This document shows, one piece after another, positions 42,704-53,236 of a stretch of 64,000 bases of DNA. Made by a program: the position numbers and the translations under genes. Source of the DNA: Gallaecimonas sp. GXIMD4217 (GTDB lineage: Bacteria; Pseudomonadota; Gammaproteobacteria; Enterobacterales; Gallaecimonadaceae); contig NZ_CP149925.1 of the NCBI RefSeq assembly GCF_038087665.1, positions 1,329,455 to 1,393,454 of the forward strand, given 5' to 3'. Positions within the stretch are counted from its first letter, which is position 1, and each line of letters begins with the position of its first letter. The notes below the pieces were generated by a model that made no database searches, had not been told where the DNA came from, and was given only the letters and a program-made list of their open reading frames with translations.

Positions 42704-43234
42704 ATGCGTTACCCAGTGCTGACTTCCCTGCTGATGGCCTCCCTTATCGCACCGCCGGTGCTGGCCGCCGGCCCCGGTCACGGCCATGGCGCCGTGGCGG
42801 TCAAGGCCAGCCATCATCGGGGCCACCATAAGTTTCGCCACCACCGCAAGCACCATTATGGCCACCACCGCTACGGTCATCATCGTCACTACCGGCACTA
42901 TCGCCATCATGGCCACCACTATCGCCACAGCTATCACCGCAGCCTGTTGCCGGATCTGGTGACCTTCGTGGTGCTGGCCGGGGTGACCTATGCCGTCATT
43001 GACGGTCTTTATTACCGCAAGCGCGGTGATGAATACCGCTATGTGGAAAGGCCGCCGGCGGGCAGTTACAACAGGGTGCCCAGCAGCGGCCTGCCCGTGG
43101 GAACCCTGGTGTCTTCGGTGCCGGCCGGTGCCCAATCGGTGGTGATCGACGGTACCAGCTACCTGGTGTCCGGCGGTACCTGGTACGTGCCGGTGCAGGG
43201 CCGGGGCTACGTGGTGGTCTCACCCAGGCTCTAG
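42704..43234 (+). CDS. His-rich exported protein (DUF6515-like)
   Basis: A 176-aa protein. The signal peptide MRYPVLTSLLMASLIAPPVLAA is followed by a very His/Arg/Tyr-rich stretch (residues about 25-80; runs such as HHRYGHHRHYRHYRHHGHH). A hydrophobic helix (LLPDLVTFVVLAGVTYAVIDGLYY) and a C-terminal small beta domain (VGTLVSSVPAGAQSVVIDG, then YLVSGGTWYVPV) that fits DUF6515 complete it. The His tract could bind zinc, copper or nickel at the envelope. The stop overlaps the convergent HAD gene by 15 bp. Confidence 0.75.
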   Translation: MRYPVLTSLLMASLIAPPVLAAGPGHGHGAVAVKASHHRGHHKFRHHRKHHYGHHRYGHHRHYRHYRHHGHHYRHSYHRSLLPDLVTFVVLAGVTYAVIDGLYYRKRGDEYRYVERPPAGSYNRVPSSGLPVGTLVSSVPAGAQSVVIDGTSYLVSGGTWYVPVQGRGYVVVSPRL

Positions 43235-43882
43235 GCTCAGCCTTTTTGACAGCGCCGGCGGCAGCCGGGACAGGCTCTCGGCCTGCCAGTCGGCGATGAC
43301 AAAGCGCGGATCCTCCCCCTGGGGTACGGCCAGCACCGCCATGGCCGCCGCCTTGGCGGCGATCACCCCGTTTACCGAATCCTCGATGGCCAGGCAGCAT
43401 TCGGGCTCGACGCCCAGGGCCCGGGCGCAGCTCAGGTAGACGCCGGGATGGGGTTTGCCCCTGGGTTCATCTTCTGCCGAGGCCAGCTGGTCGAAGGCGT
43501 CTTGCAGCTGCAGCCGTTCCAGGATGGCCCCGACCAGCAGCCAGGGCGAGGAGGTGGCCAGGCCAAGGGGCAGTCCCAGGGCCTTCAGCGAGGTAACCAG
43601 CTCCACGGCCCCCGGCAGGGGCTCACCTTCCCGGTGTACCCTGGCGCAAACCTGCGCCACTATGGTCTTGGCCACCTGTTCCCGGTCCATGCCCTGCCAG
43701 GGGCGACGGCGGTACCAGTAGTCCACCACGGCGTCGATGCGCATGCCCTGGGTCTTGAGGGTATCGGCCAGGGTCAGCTCCAACCCCAGGGTGTTGAACA
43801 CATCCAGCTCGGCCCGGGCCCAGAAGGGCTCGGAGTCCATGAGGATGCCGTCCATATCGAAGATCACCGCAGAAAACGACAA
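43220..43882 (-). CDS. hxpB: HAD-family sugar-phosphatase (HxpB/YniC-like)
   Basis: A 220-aa phosphatase of the haloacid dehalogenase superfamily. Motif I is FDMDGILMDSEPFW (nucleophile Asp9, general acid Asp11), motif II LATSSP (about 112), motif III Lys in RGKPHPGVY (about 145-150), motif IV EDSVNG (about 170). The closest match I recall is YniC/HxpB, which dephosphorylates 2-deoxyglucose-6-P and other hexose phosphates. It lies 9 bases after the yniA-like gene in the same direction, and the pair sits upstream of thrS as in enterobacteria, which supports the assignment. Confidence 0.8.
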   Translation of the reverse strand: MSFSAVIFDMDGILMDSEPFWARAELDVFNTLGLELTLADTLKTQGMRIDAVVDYWYRRRPWQGMDREQVAKTIVAQVCARVHREGEPLPGAVELVTSLKALGLPLGLATSSPWLLVGAILERLQLQDAFDQLASAEDEPRGKPHPGVYLSCARALGVEPECCLAIEDSVNGVIAAKAAAMAVLAVPQGEDPRFVIADWQAESLSRLPPALSKRLSLEPG

Positions 43883-43891
43883 CGTGGATCC

Positions 43892-44758
43892 TTAGCAGAA
43901 AGCCAGGACCTGTTTCAGTTGTGCCTTGGCCTGCTGCAGGTAATGACCGCCAAAGAGGTTGGCGTGGTTGAGAAGGTGGTAGAGATTATAAAGGCTGCGC
44001 CTGAGTTCGTAATCCGCGTCCAGGGGCAGGTTGTTGTCGTAGGCGTCGTAGAAATCCGGATCCAGGCGGCCGAACAGTTCGGTCATGGCGATATCGGCCT
44101 CCCGATCACCGTAATAGCAGGCCGGATCGAACAGCACCGGCTCGGTGCCCAGGAAACCGACATTGCCGCTCCACAGATCGCCGTGGAGCAGGGCCGGGCG
44201 GGGCTGGTGCCCGTGCAGCAGGTTCTTGGCGCAGGCCACCAGTTCCTCGATATCGCCCAGGCGCTCGCCTTTTTCCGCCAGCAGGGTCAACTGGTAACCC
44301 AGGCGCTGTTCGGCAAAGAACTGGTCCCAGTGCTTGTGCCAGCCGTTGCGCTGGTCGGTGAGACCGATGAAGTTGTCCTCGTCGAAGCCATACATGGCCT
44401 GATCGGTGCGGCCGTGCAGCGCCGCCAGCAGTTCACCCAGCTTCTGCCAGGCGCCTTTTTCCGGCTGGCCCAGGGGCAGGTATTCCAGCACCAGATAACT
44501 GAAGGCCTCGGTCTGGCCCTGGGTGACTACCTCCGGCACCCGCACCTGGCCGGTTTTGGCCAGTTCGGCCAGGCCAAAGGCTTCGCTGGCCAGGATCTCG
44601 CCGTGCTCGACCGGCGCCACCTTGGCGAACAGGCGCAGCTGGCCGTCCGTGAGGCAGTAGGCCCTGTGGGTATCCCCACCCGAAATGGGCTGCCTGTCCT
44701 GCAACAGATAGGGGCGACCCAGGGCGGCGGTAACCTCGTCAGACAGCGCTTTCCACAT
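43892..44758 (-). CDS. yniA: Fructosamine kinase family protein (YniA-like)
   Basis: A 288-aa protein of the fructosamine/ketosamine-3-kinase family, related to aminoglycoside phosphotransferases. Seen: QPISGGDTHRAYCL (nucleotide loop), LFAKVAPVEHGEILASEAFG, ALLHGDLWSGNVGF (catalytic Asp in HGDLWSGN) and VLFDPACYYGDREADIAM (metal-binding Asp). It probably repairs glycated proteins or phosphorylates a related ketosamine. It is followed by hxpB. Upstream, a 14-base-pair hairpin separates it from the small orphan gene. Confidence 0.88.
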   Translation of the reverse strand: MWKALSDEVTAALGRPYLLQDRQPISGGDTHRAYCLTDGQLRLFAKVAPVEHGEILASEAFGLAELAKTGQVRVPEVVTQGQTEAFSYLVLEYLPLGQPEKGAWQKLGELLAALHGRTDQAMYGFDEDNFIGLTDQRNGWHKHWDQFFAEQRLGYQLTLLAEKGERLGDIEELVACAKNLLHGHQPRPALLHGDLWSGNVGFLGTEPVLFDPACYYGDREADIAMTELFGRLDPDFYDAYDNNLPLDADYELRRSLYNLYHLLNHANLFGGHYLQQAKAQLKQVLAFC

Positions 44759-44768
44759 GGTTCATTCT

Positions 44769-44803
44769 CCCGGCGGCTACACCTACCTAGTGTAGCCGCC
44801 GGG
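44769..44803. other. Very strong hairpin between small orphan gene and yniA
   Basis: Perfect 14-base arms, CCCGGCGGCTACAC and its complement, with a seven-base loop. It starts right after the stop of the 87-aa gene (44805) and lacks a T-run. It may protect mRNA 3' ends or cause partial termination before yniA. Confidence 0.6.
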
Positions 44804-44804
44804 A

Positions 44805-45068
44805 TCAGCGTGCGCCCAACAGGGGCAGGGGATCCGGGCCCTGGCCGCTGCGGTAGATCACCGGCGCAAAGCGGCTGTTCAACTCGTTCAGCAGGTCGGT
44901 CGGCTGGGACAGGGACAACCGGTCGGCGCGGCGCTGCTCTTCCAGTATCTCGGCGACGTTCTGGCTGATCAGATTGCCGAGCAGGGCTTCCAGATCCTGG
45001 TAGCTGGCGCCGGGCGAGGCGGTCATCATGGCGGCGACCATGGGTAGTGCAAGCATGTCCTGGGTCAT
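44805..45068 (-). CDS. Small protein of unknown function (87 aa)
   Basis: An 87-aa frame with ATG 45068 after a GAGGATAT ribosome site. It starts MTQDMLALPMVAAMMTASPG, then a helical, Leu/Asn/Gln-rich part (LEALLGNLISQNVAEILEEQ). It ends in a basic, Leu-rich segment. There is no signal peptide or membrane helix. It is probably a helical cytosolic protein. I do not recognise it; base usage is host-like. The longer frame upstream has no supporting features. Confidence 0.55.
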   Translation of the reverse strand: MTQDMLALPMVAAMMTASPGASYQDLEALLGNLISQNVAEILEEQRRADRLSLSQPTDLLNELNSRFAPVIYRSGQGPDPLPLLGAR

Positions 45069-45190
45069 GGCATATCCTCCTTGCCGTGTCTGGACGCCCC
45101 GTAGTAAAGCCTCCGGCCGTGACAAAGCCCTGACAGCTTGTTGACGCTTTGATGAAGGCTCGGCCGTGAACCTGCAGGCCAGCCCGCCCA

Positions 45191-45847
45191 TTACCGCCGT
45201 TCGGCCCGGGTGCGGGTCGCCTGGGGCTCGCGGACGAAGGGATAGCTGCTGTCCTGGTACTTGCCCTTGTCCAGCAGCCTGCGCATCTTGACGAAGGTTT
45301 CGAAGGTGGCCTTGGTGGTCATTTCGTTGACCAGCCAGTGGGGCAGTTGGCCGGCCGGATCGGCATGGCCCTGGTAGCGGATGCGCACCCGACCGTCCGG
45401 CAGCGGCGTCAGGGACCACTGGCCGGCGACATTCTGCATGCGCACGAAGCCGGGCTGTGCCAGTACCCGGTCGCCGGCATCCTCCAGGGTCAGGTAGAGC
45501 ACGCCATCCCGGTCCTGGGACCAGGTCGACAGGGTCACCATGTCCCTGTTGTGGGCCGGCCAGGGCAAGTCAAATTGCGTGTAGATGAGATCCGAGGTGG
45601 GGGTGGGTTTTTCCAGCAGCACCACGCCCTTGGAATGGGTCACCCACCTGGGGTTGGCGGCAAAATCATCGAGCAGAGCCACGAAGGCGGACAGGCGGGT
45701 GGTGGTGGTGGTCTCGGCCAGTACCTCGTGAATACCGTCCCGGCTGGGACGGGTGGCAATGCGAACGCCGTCTTCGTCCCTGACCCATTGCCAGTCGGCG
45801 GCCAGGGAAGAAAAACTCATCAACCAGAACAACCACCCCAAGCGCAT
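45191..45847 (-). CDS. START-domain lipid-binding-like protein, exported
   Basis: A 218-aa protein with a signal peptide (MRLGWLFWLMSFSSLAA). The body fits the START (StAR-related lipid transfer) fold: DWQWVRDEDGVRIATRP at the start of the domain, a central WPAHNRDMVTLSTW and the C-terminal helix with NEMTTKATFETFVKMRR. Bacterial members bind hydrophobic ligands in the periplasm; the ligand is unknown. It is transcribed away from thrS and shares an intergenic region with it. Confidence 0.8.
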   Translation of the reverse strand: MRLGWLFWLMSFSSLAADWQWVRDEDGVRIATRPSRDGIHEVLAETTTTTRLSAFVALLDDFAANPRWVTHSKGVVLLEKPTPTSDLIYTQFDLPWPAHNRDMVTLSTWSQDRDGVLYLTLEDAGDRVLAQPGFVRMQNVAGQWSLTPLPDGRVRIRYQGHADPAGQLPHWLVNEMTTKATFETFVKMRRLLDKGKYQDSSYPFVREPQATRTRAERR

Positions 45848-46198
45848 TTTACCCCCTGATCACGGCGGCCCGCAGGTCCTGGAAAGACGACCGGGCTTTC
45901 GCTGTCATCCTTCGCCATTGCCGCGCCGCCGAAAAAATAGTTATCCATTATCAGCTGCTTAAGGGTATAGGAATTGACCTGGCCCACAAAGCGGCAATGG
46001 GGCCAGGTGAGTATGTTGGCCTGGCCGTTCGGCCAATGCCCCCTTGACCCGCCTGCTGGTCTATCGTCCAATAGGGATTCTTTCAAAACGACCACCAAAA
46101 GGCAGTGTCCCTGGTTCAGACGCGCCAAAGAGGGTCGTTTTTCTATGCCCAGTATCATGCGGCCCTTGGTAGGGGTCGCCACTGACAAGGACAATTTC
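45848..46198. promoter_or_regulatory. thrS leader region with hairpin
   Basis: A 350-base gap between the START gene and thrS. A long-range stem AAAACGACC (46085-46093) with GGTCGTTTT (46133-46141) closes a 39-base loop and ends in a T-run, like an attenuator. The loop contains further short stems. In E. coli, thrS translation is repressed by ThrRS binding a tRNA-like operator upstream of the start; this structure could play that role, but I cannot align the anticodon mimic. AAGGA precedes ATG 46199. Confidence 0.4.
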
Positions 46199-48127
46199 AT
46201 GCCCATTATTACCCTGCCGGACGGCTCCAAGCGCGAATTCGCCAATCCCGTATCCATCATGGATGTGGCCCAGGACATCGGTCCCGGCCTGGCCAAGGCC
46301 ACCATTGCCGGCCGTGTCAACGGCGAGCTGATGGATGCCAGCGACCTTATCGAAAGTGATGCCGAACTGGCCATCATCACCGCCAAGGACGATGAAGGCC
46401 TGGAGATCCTGCGCCACTCCTGTGCCCACCTGCTTGGCCATGCCATCAAGCAGCTGTGGCCCCAGACCAAGATGGCCATAGGCCCCGTCATCGACAACGG
46501 CTTCTACTACGACGTGGATCTGGATTTCCCGCTGACCCAGGAGCACCTGGACCAGCTGGAGCAGCGCATGCTGGAGCTGGCCAAGAGCAACTACGACGTG
46601 GTGAAGAAAAAGGTCAGCTGGCAGGAAGCCCGGGACGCCTTCGAGGCCCGGGGCGAAAGCTACAAGATGGCGATCCTGGACGAGAACATCAGCCGTGACG
46701 ACAGGCCGGGTCTCTACCATCACGAAGAATACGTGGACATGTGCCGCGGCCCCCATGTGCCCAACATGAAGTTCTGCCACCACCTCAAGCTGATGAAGGT
46801 GGCGGGCGCCTACTGGCGCGGCAACTCCGATAACAAGATGCTGCAGCGCATCTACGGCACCGCCTGGGCCGACAAGAAGCAGCTCAAGGGCTACCTGCAG
46901 CGCCTGGCCGAGGCCGAGAAGCGCGATCACCGCAAGATCGGCAAGCAGCTGGATCTCTACCACATGCAGGAAGAGGCCCCCGGCATGGTGTTCTGGCACC
47001 ACGACGGCTGGAGCATCTTCCGCGAGCTGGAGAGCTTCGTGCGCGAAAAGCTGGGCCAGTACGGCTACCAGGAGGTCAAGGGCCCCTTCATGATGGACAG
47101 GGTGCTGTGGGAGAAATCCGGCCACTGGGACAAGTACGCCGAGGCCATGTTCACCACCGAATCCGAGAAGCGTGAATACGCCATCAAGCCCATGAACTGC
47201 CCGGGCCACGTGCAGATCTTCAACCAGGGCCTGAAGTCCTACCGCGACCTGCCGCTGCGCATGGCCGAGTTCGGCTGCTGCCACCGCAACGAGCCCAGCG
47301 GCGCCCTGCATGGCCTGATGCGGGTCCGTGGCTTCACCCAGGACGACGCCCACATCTTCTGTACCGAGGATCAGATCCAGGACGAGGTGTCCAGCTGCAT
47401 CAAGATGGTGTACGACACCTACGCCACCTTCGGTTTCGAGAACATCGTGGTCAAGCTGTCCACCCGCCCCGAGCAGCGTATCGGCGACGACGCCATCTGG
47501 GACAAGGCCGAGGAAGGCCTCAAGCAGGCCCTGGAAGCCAACGGCCTCGAGTACGAACTGCAGCCGGGCGAGGGCGCCTTCTACGGTCCCAAGATCGAAT
47601 TCACTCTTTACGACTGCCTGGATCGCGCCTGGCAGTGCGGCACCATCCAGCTCGACTTCGCCCTGCCGGGCCGCCTTGGCGCCACCTATGTGGGCGAGGA
47701 CAACGAGCGCAAGGTGCCGGTGATGATCCACCGCGCCATCCTGGGCTCCCTGGAGCGCTTCATCGGTATCCTCATCGAGGAGTACGCCGGCTTCTTCCCG
47801 TCCTGGCTGGCGCCGACCCAGGCCATGGTAATGAACATCACCGACGCCCAGGCCGACTATGTGCAGGAAGTGGTGAGGACCCTGGAGGCCGCGGGCATCA
47901 GGGCCAAGTCCGACTTGAGAAACGAGAAGATAGGCTTTAAAATCCGCGAGCACACTCTCAAGCGTGTCCCCTATCTGCTCGTTGTCGGTGACAAGGAGCG
48001 CGAAAGCGGCGAAGTTGCCGTACGGACGCGCAAGGGACAGGACCTCGGCACATTCAAGCTGGACGACTTTATCGCCAAGCTGAAGGAAGAGATTGCCAGC
48101 CGGGGACAAACAACAGTGGAGGAATAG
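46199..48127 (+). CDS. thrS: Threonyl-tRNA synthetase
   Basis: A 642-aa class II synthetase, the same length as the E. coli enzyme and highly similar throughout. It has the TGS domain (1 to about 62, [14 protein letters not shown]), the editing domain with [16 protein letters not shown] (about 73) and CRGPHVPN, and the catalytic core with [20 protein letters not shown] (zinc Cys in MNCPGH) and [14 protein letters not shown]. The anticodon-binding domain ends the protein with [11 protein letters not shown]. It charges tRNA-Thr and clears Ser-tRNA-Thr. infC follows after 3 bases, so the two are co-transcribed. Confidence 0.98.
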   Translation: MPIITLPDGSKREFANPVSIMDVAQDIGPGLAKATIAGRVNGELMDASDLIESDAELAIITAKDDEGLEILRHSCAHLLGHAIKQLWPQTKMAIGPVIDNGFYYDVDLDFPLTQEHLDQLEQRMLELAKSNYDVVKKKVSWQEARDAFEARGESYKMAILDENISRDDRPGLYHHEEYVDMCRGPHVPNMKFCHHLKLMKVAGAYWRGNSDNKMLQRIYGTAWADKKQLKGYLQRLAEAEKRDHRKIGKQLDLYHMQEEAPGMVFWHHDGWSIFRELESFVREKLGQYGYQEVKGPFMMDRVLWEKSGHWDKYAEAMFTTESEKREYAIKPMNCPGHVQIFNQGLKSYRDLPLRMAEFGCCHRNEPSGALHGLMRVRGFTQDDAHIFCTEDQIQDEVSSCIKMVYDTYATFGFENIVVKLSTRPEQRIGDDAIWDKAEEGLKQALEANGLEYELQPGEGAFYGPKIEFTLYDCLDRAWQCGTIQLDFALPGRLGATYVGEDNERKVPVMIHRAILGSLERFIGILIEEYAGFFPSWLAPTQAMVMNITDAQADYVQEVVRTLEAAGIRAKSDLRNEKIGFKIREHTLKRVPYLLVVGDKERESGEVAVRTRKGQDLGTFKLDDFIAKLKEEIASRGQTTVEE

Positions 48128-48130
48128 GAT

Positions 48131-48676
48131 ATTAAAGGCGGAAGACGGGGCCAACCGGTCCAGCAGAAACCGAAACACCGTATCAATGACCTGATCCGCG
48201 TCCCCGAGGTTCGCCTCATCGACGCGGAAGGCGAACAGGCCGGTATCGTCAGCATCCAGGACGCCCTGGCCAAGGCCGCAGAGGCTGAAATGGATCTGGT
48301 CGAAATCAGTCCCAACGCCGAGCCGCCGGTCTGTCAGATCATGGACTACGGTAAGTTCCTCTACGAAAAGCAAAAAGCTCAAAAAGAGCAGAAGAAAAAG
48401 CAGAAACAGATCCAGGTGAAGGAAGTCAAATTCCGCCCTGGTACTGATGAAGGCGATTACCAGGTAAAGCTGCGCAACCTGAGTCGCTTTCTGGAAGAGG
48501 GCAACAAGGGCAAGGTCACGCTGCGTTTTCGCGGTCGTGAAATGGCCCACCAGAACCTTGGTCGCGATTTGCTGAATCGCATCAAGGACGATCTCGAAGA
48601 GCTCGCAGTTGTCGAGTCCTTCCCGAAAATGGAAGGCCGTCAGATGATCATGGTGCTTGCCCCCAAAAAGAAATAG
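48131..48676 (+). CDS. infC: Translation initiation factor IF-3 (AUU start)
   Basis: 181 codons beginning at ATT 48131, the rare AUU start through which IF-3 limits its own synthesis. In-frame upstream sequence has no ATG, and the ATT lies exactly where KGGRRGQP should begin. The protein shows the IF-3 hallmarks [35 protein letters not shown] and [10 protein letters not shown] start at the first ATG (48290) would remove the N-terminal domain, so it is rejected. A ribosome site AGGAATAGGA overlaps the thrS stop. Confidence 0.95.
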   Translation: MKGGRRGQPVQQKPKHRINDLIRVPEVRLIDAEGEQAGIVSIQDALAKAAEAEMDLVEISPNAEPPVCQIMDYGKFLYEKQKAQKEQKKKQKQIQVKEVKFRPGTDEGDYQVKLRNLSRFLEEGNKGKVTLRFRGREMAHQNLGRDLLNRIKDDLEELAVVESFPKMEGRQMIMVLAPKKK

Positions 48677-48723
48677 TCAGGCGCCCACAAGTAGTGGGCT
48701 CTGATGGGCCCACTCGCCCTGAC
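48675..48723 (+). promoter_or_regulatory. rpmI leader hairpin (L20 autoregulatory candidate)
   Basis: Right after infC, GTCAGG at the 5' side pairs with CCTGAC at the 3' side, and an inner stem AGTGGGC/GCCCACT (7 bp) lies within. In enterobacteria L20 represses rpmI-rplT by binding this leader. No T-run follows, so translation control is more likely than termination. Confidence 0.5.
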
Positions 48724-48755
48724 TGTGTTTAATTAACAATGCGGAGTTGTTAACA

Positions 48756-48953
48756 ATGTCCAAAATGAAGAGCCACAGTGGCGCCAAGAAGCGTTTCAAG
48801 AAAACCGCTTCTGGTGGCTACAAGTTCAAGCAGTCTCACCTGCGCCACATCCTGACCAAGAAGTCCTCCAAGCGTAAGCGTCAGCTGCGTGACATGAACA
48901 TGATCTCAGCCGCTGACAAGCCGCTGATCGATCGCATGCTGCCCAACGCTTAA
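48756..48953 (+). CDS. rpmI: 50S ribosomal protein L35
   Basis: A 65-aa, very basic protein: [20 protein letters not shown] and [17 protein letters not shown] are conserved L35 segments. ATG 48756 is chosen over a TTG at 48747; GCGGAG lies about 12 bases upstream. rplT follows after 15 bases. Confidence 0.97.
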   Translation: MSKMKSHSGAKKRFKKTASGGYKFKQSHLRHILTKKSSKRKRQLRDMNMISAADKPLIDRMLPNA

Positions 48954-48956
48954 TAG

Positions 48957-49325
<369 letters not shown>

Positions 49326-49332
49326 GGTTTTG

Positions 49333-49358
49333 AAAAGGGGGGCATTGCCTCCCTTTTT
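49333..49358 (+). terminator. Terminator after rplT
   Basis: Stem GGGGGGC-ATT-GCCTCCC (one G-U pair), preceded by AAAA and followed by TTTTT. It begins 7 bases after the rplT stop. Some read-through into pheST is likely, as in E. coli. Confidence 0.8.
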
Positions 49359-49373
49359 GTCTCTGGCTATGAT
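49345..49373 (+). promoter_or_regulatory. Candidate pheST promoter overlapping the rplT terminator
   Basis: TTGCCT (49345-49350), a 17-base spacer, TATGAT (49368-49373). Spacing is ideal and the boxes are good. The predicted start of transcription (about 49380) would touch the leader-peptide ATG at 49381, making it leaderless, so the assignment is uncertain. Confidence 0.4.
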
Positions 49374-49400
49374 GGACCCTATGAAGATCATCCTGTTTTT

Positions 49401-50508
<1,108 letters not shown>

Positions 50509-50527
50509 GGCCAGGGAGTAGCACAAG

Positions 50528-52906
50528 ATGAAATTTTCCGAACAGTGGCTGCGCGAGTGGGTGAACCCGGCCGTTGACAGCCAGGCCCTGGCCGAACAGC
50601 TCTCCATGGCCGGCCTGGAAGTGGACGGCATCGAGCCCGTGGCCGGCGATTTCCATACCGTGGTGGTGGGTGAAGTGGTCGAATGCGGCCAGCACCCGGA
50701 CGCCGACAAGCTGCGCGTCACCAAGGTCAACGTCGGTGAAGCCGAGCTGCTGGACATCGTCTGCGGCGCCTCCAATTGCCGCCAGGGCCTGAAGGTGGCC
50801 GTGGCCAAGGTCGGCGCCGAGCTGCCCGGCGGCTTCAAGATCAAGAAGGCCAAGCTGCGTGGCCAACCCTCCCACGGCATGCTGTGCTCCTTCACCGAGC
50901 TGGGCATCGACGTGGAAGCGGACGGCATCATCGAACTGCCGGCCGACGCCGAGGTGGGTACCGACATCCGCGACTACCTGAAGCTCAATGACAACAGCAT
51001 CGAGGTGGATCTGACCCCCAACCGCGCCGACTGCCTGGGCCTGCTGGGCCTGGCCCGCGAGGTGGGCGTGCTCAACAACCTGGACGTGACCGAAGTGGCC
51101 GAGAACCACGTGGCCCCGTCCATCGACGAGCAGCGCGCCATCCACCTGGATGCCCCCGAGGCCTGCCCTCGCTACCTGGGCCGGGTGATCAAGAACGTCG
51201 ACCTGTCCAGGCAGAGCCCGCTCTGGCTTCAGGAGCGCTTGCGCCGCAGCGGCATCCGCAGCATCGACGCCGTAGTGGACGTCACCAACTATGTGCTGCT
51301 GGAGCTGGGTCACCCCATGCACGCCTTCGACCTGGACGCCCTGGACGGGGACATCCACGTGCGCCTGGCGGCAGAGGGTGAGAAGCTGACCCTGCTGGAT
51401 GGCAACGAGGTGGAGCTCAAGGACAACACCCTGGTCATTGCCGATGACAACAAGGCCCTGGCCATGGCCGGCATCTTCGGCGGTGAGCAGTCCGGCGTCA
51501 CCGAGAAGAGCCAGCACATCTTCCTGGAATCCGCCTTCTTCAACCCGGTGGCCATCGCCGGCCGTGCCCGCCAGTACGGCCTGCACACCGACGCCTCCCA
51601 CCGCTACGAGCGCGGCGTGGATCCGCTGCTGACCCGCCGCGCCATGGAGCGCGCCACCGAGCTGCTGCTGGCCATCGTTGGTGGCGAGGCCGGTCCCGTG
51701 GTGGAAGCCATCAGCCAGGAACAGATGCCGGTGCACAGCGACATCGTGCTCAGGAAGGCGCGCCTGGCCAAGGTGTTGGGCCACGACATCGCCGACGAGG
51801 TGGTCACCGAGCTGCTGGCCCGCCTGGGCATGGCGCCCCGCTTCGACGGTAGCCAATGGACCGTCAAGGCGCCCAGCTACCGCTTCGATATCGCCATCGA
51901 GGAAGATCTCATTGAGGAAGTGGCCCGCGTCTACGGCTACAACAACATCCCCAACGTGGCGCCCCTGGCCCGCCTGGCCATGACCGACCACAGGGAAGCC
52001 CGCCTGGCCCTGCCGCGCTTCAAGGCCATGCTGGTGGATCTGGGCTACCAGGAAGCCATCACCTACAGCTTCGTGGATCCCAAGGCCCAGGCCGCCCTGT
52101 TCGCCAACGAAGAGCAGCTGGTGCTGCCGCACCCCATCTCCACCGAGATGTCCGCCATGCGTGTCAGCCTCTGGCCCGGCCTGCTGCACGCCCTGGTCTA
52201 CAACCAGAACCGCCAGCAGGGCAGGGTGCGCCTGTTCGAAAGCGGCCTGCGTTTCGTCCAGCGTGACGGCCAGGTGCGCCAGGAGACGCTGCTGGGCGGC
52301 GTCATCACCGGCCTGAGCCACGGCGAGCACTGGGGCATCGAGAGCCGCAACGTCGATTTCTTCGACCTCAAGGGTGACGTGGAAAACCTGCTGGCCCTGA
52401 CCAGCAACCCGAGCGAGTTCCGCTTCGAACGGGCCGCTTTGGCCTGCCTGCACCCGGGACAGAGTGCCGCCATCTACCGTGGTGAGCAGCTGGTCGGTCA
52501 CCTGGGCGCCCTGCACCCGGCGGCCGCCAAGGCCCTGGGTATCAAGAGCCAGGTGTTCGTGTTCGAGCTGCTGTGGGACGCCCTGGGCGAGCGCCGGATC
52601 CCCGAGGCCGAGCGCATTTCCCGCTTCCCGGCCAACCGTCGCGATCTGGCGGTGGTGGTGGAAGAGGTGGTCGCCGCCGGCGACGTACTCGAGCTGGTGC
52701 AAAAAATTGGCGGAAATCAGGTAGTTGACGTACACTTGTTCGACGTGTACCGCGGCAAGGGCGTGGTGGAAGGGCAGAAGAGCCTGGCCATCGGCCTGAC
52801 CCTGCAGGACAAGGAACGCACGCTCGAAGAGAGCGAGATCACGGATGTGGTCAACGAAGTGGTCGATGCCCTGAAAAGCCAATTCAATGCATCCTTGAGG
52901 GAATGA
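50528..52906 (+). CDS. pheT: Phenylalanyl-tRNA synthetase, beta subunit
   Basis: A 792-aa subunit (E. coli 795). Domains in order: an N-terminal EMAP-like tRNA-binding domain (about 39-150), the B3/B4 editing domain that clears Tyr-tRNA-Phe ([11 protein letters not shown] near 260), B5 (about 400-475), the catalytic-like core, and the FDX anticodon-binding domain at the end ([14 protein letters not shown]). Two partial catalytic motifs are degenerate, as expected for this subunit. ihfA follows after 3 bases. Confidence 0.98.
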   Translation: MKFSEQWLREWVNPAVDSQALAEQLSMAGLEVDGIEPVAGDFHTVVVGEVVECGQHPDADKLRVTKVNVGEAELLDIVCGASNCRQGLKVAVAKVGAELPGGFKIKKAKLRGQPSHGMLCSFTELGIDVEADGIIELPADAEVGTDIRDYLKLNDNSIEVDLTPNRADCLGLLGLAREVGVLNNLDVTEVAENHVAPSIDEQRAIHLDAPEACPRYLGRVIKNVDLSRQSPLWLQERLRRSGIRSIDAVVDVTNYVLLELGHPMHAFDLDALDGDIHVRLAAEGEKLTLLDGNEVELKDNTLVIADDNKALAMAGIFGGEQSGVTEKSQHIFLESAFFNPVAIAGRARQYGLHTDASHRYERGVDPLLTRRAMERATELLLAIVGGEAGPVVEAISQEQMPVHSDIVLRKARLAKVLGHDIADEVVTELLARLGMAPRFDGSQWTVKAPSYRFDIAIEEDLIEEVARVYGYNNIPNVAPLARLAMTDHREARLALPRFKAMLVDLGYQEAITYSFVDPKAQAALFANEEQLVLPHPISTEMSAMRVSLWPGLLHALVYNQNRQQGRVRLFESGLRFVQRDGQVRQETLLGGVITGLSHGEHWGIESRNVDFFDLKGDVENLLALTSNPSEFRFERAALACLHPGQSAAIYRGEQLVGHLGALHPAAAKALGIKSQVFVFELLWDALGERRIPEAERISRFPANRRDLAVVVEEVVAAGDVLELVQKIGGNQVVDVHLFDVYRGKGVVEGQKSLAIGLTLQDKERTLEESEITDVVNEVVDALKSQFNASLRE

Positions 52907-52909
52907 TCT

Positions 52910-53206
52910 ATGGCGCTGACCAAAGCTGAAATGGCGGAACGCCTGTTCGAAAAACTGGGGATAAACAAGCGGGTGGCCAAAGATCTGGTCGAATCCTTCT
53001 TCGAGGAGATCCGCGAGGCCCTGGAAAACGGTGAGCAGGTTAAGCTGTCCGGCTTCGGTAATTTTGAGCTTAGGGACAAGAACCAACGTCCCGGGCGCAA
53101 TCCGAAGACCGGGGAGGACATCCCCATCTCGGCGCGTCGCGTGGTGACCTTCAGACCCGGCCAGAAGCTCAAGAGCCGGGTCGAGGACGCCGGCGACCTC
53201 AGCTGA
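52910..53206 (+). CDS. ihfA: Integration host factor, alpha subunit
   Basis: A 98-aa HU-family DNA-bending protein. [20 protein letters not shown] and the DNA-binding arm with [20 protein letters not shown] are IHF-alpha hallmarks (Pro in the arm intercalates in DNA). The pheT-ihfA order is conserved in gammaproteobacteria. It acts with IhfB in recombination, replication and promoter architecture. Confidence 0.97.
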   Translation: MALTKAEMAERLFEKLGINKRVAKDLVESFFEEIREALENGEQVKLSGFGNFELRDKNQRPGRNPKTGEDIPISARRVVTFRPGQKLKSRVEDAGDLS

Positions 53207-53236
53207 CATCAGGACGGGCGCGCAAGCGCCCGTCCG

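Noticed and set aside
45820..45948. Short minus-strand frame MDNYFFGGAAMAKDDSESPV... before the START gene
   Set aside because: No convincing ribosome site and it overlaps the start of the START-domain gene; may be chance.
46061..48550. Minus-strand 829-codon open frame opposite thrS-infC
   Set aside because: It is a mirror of GC-rich codons of thrS; composition is His/Gly/Val/Gln-rich nonsense with no domain, and thrS/infC are certain.
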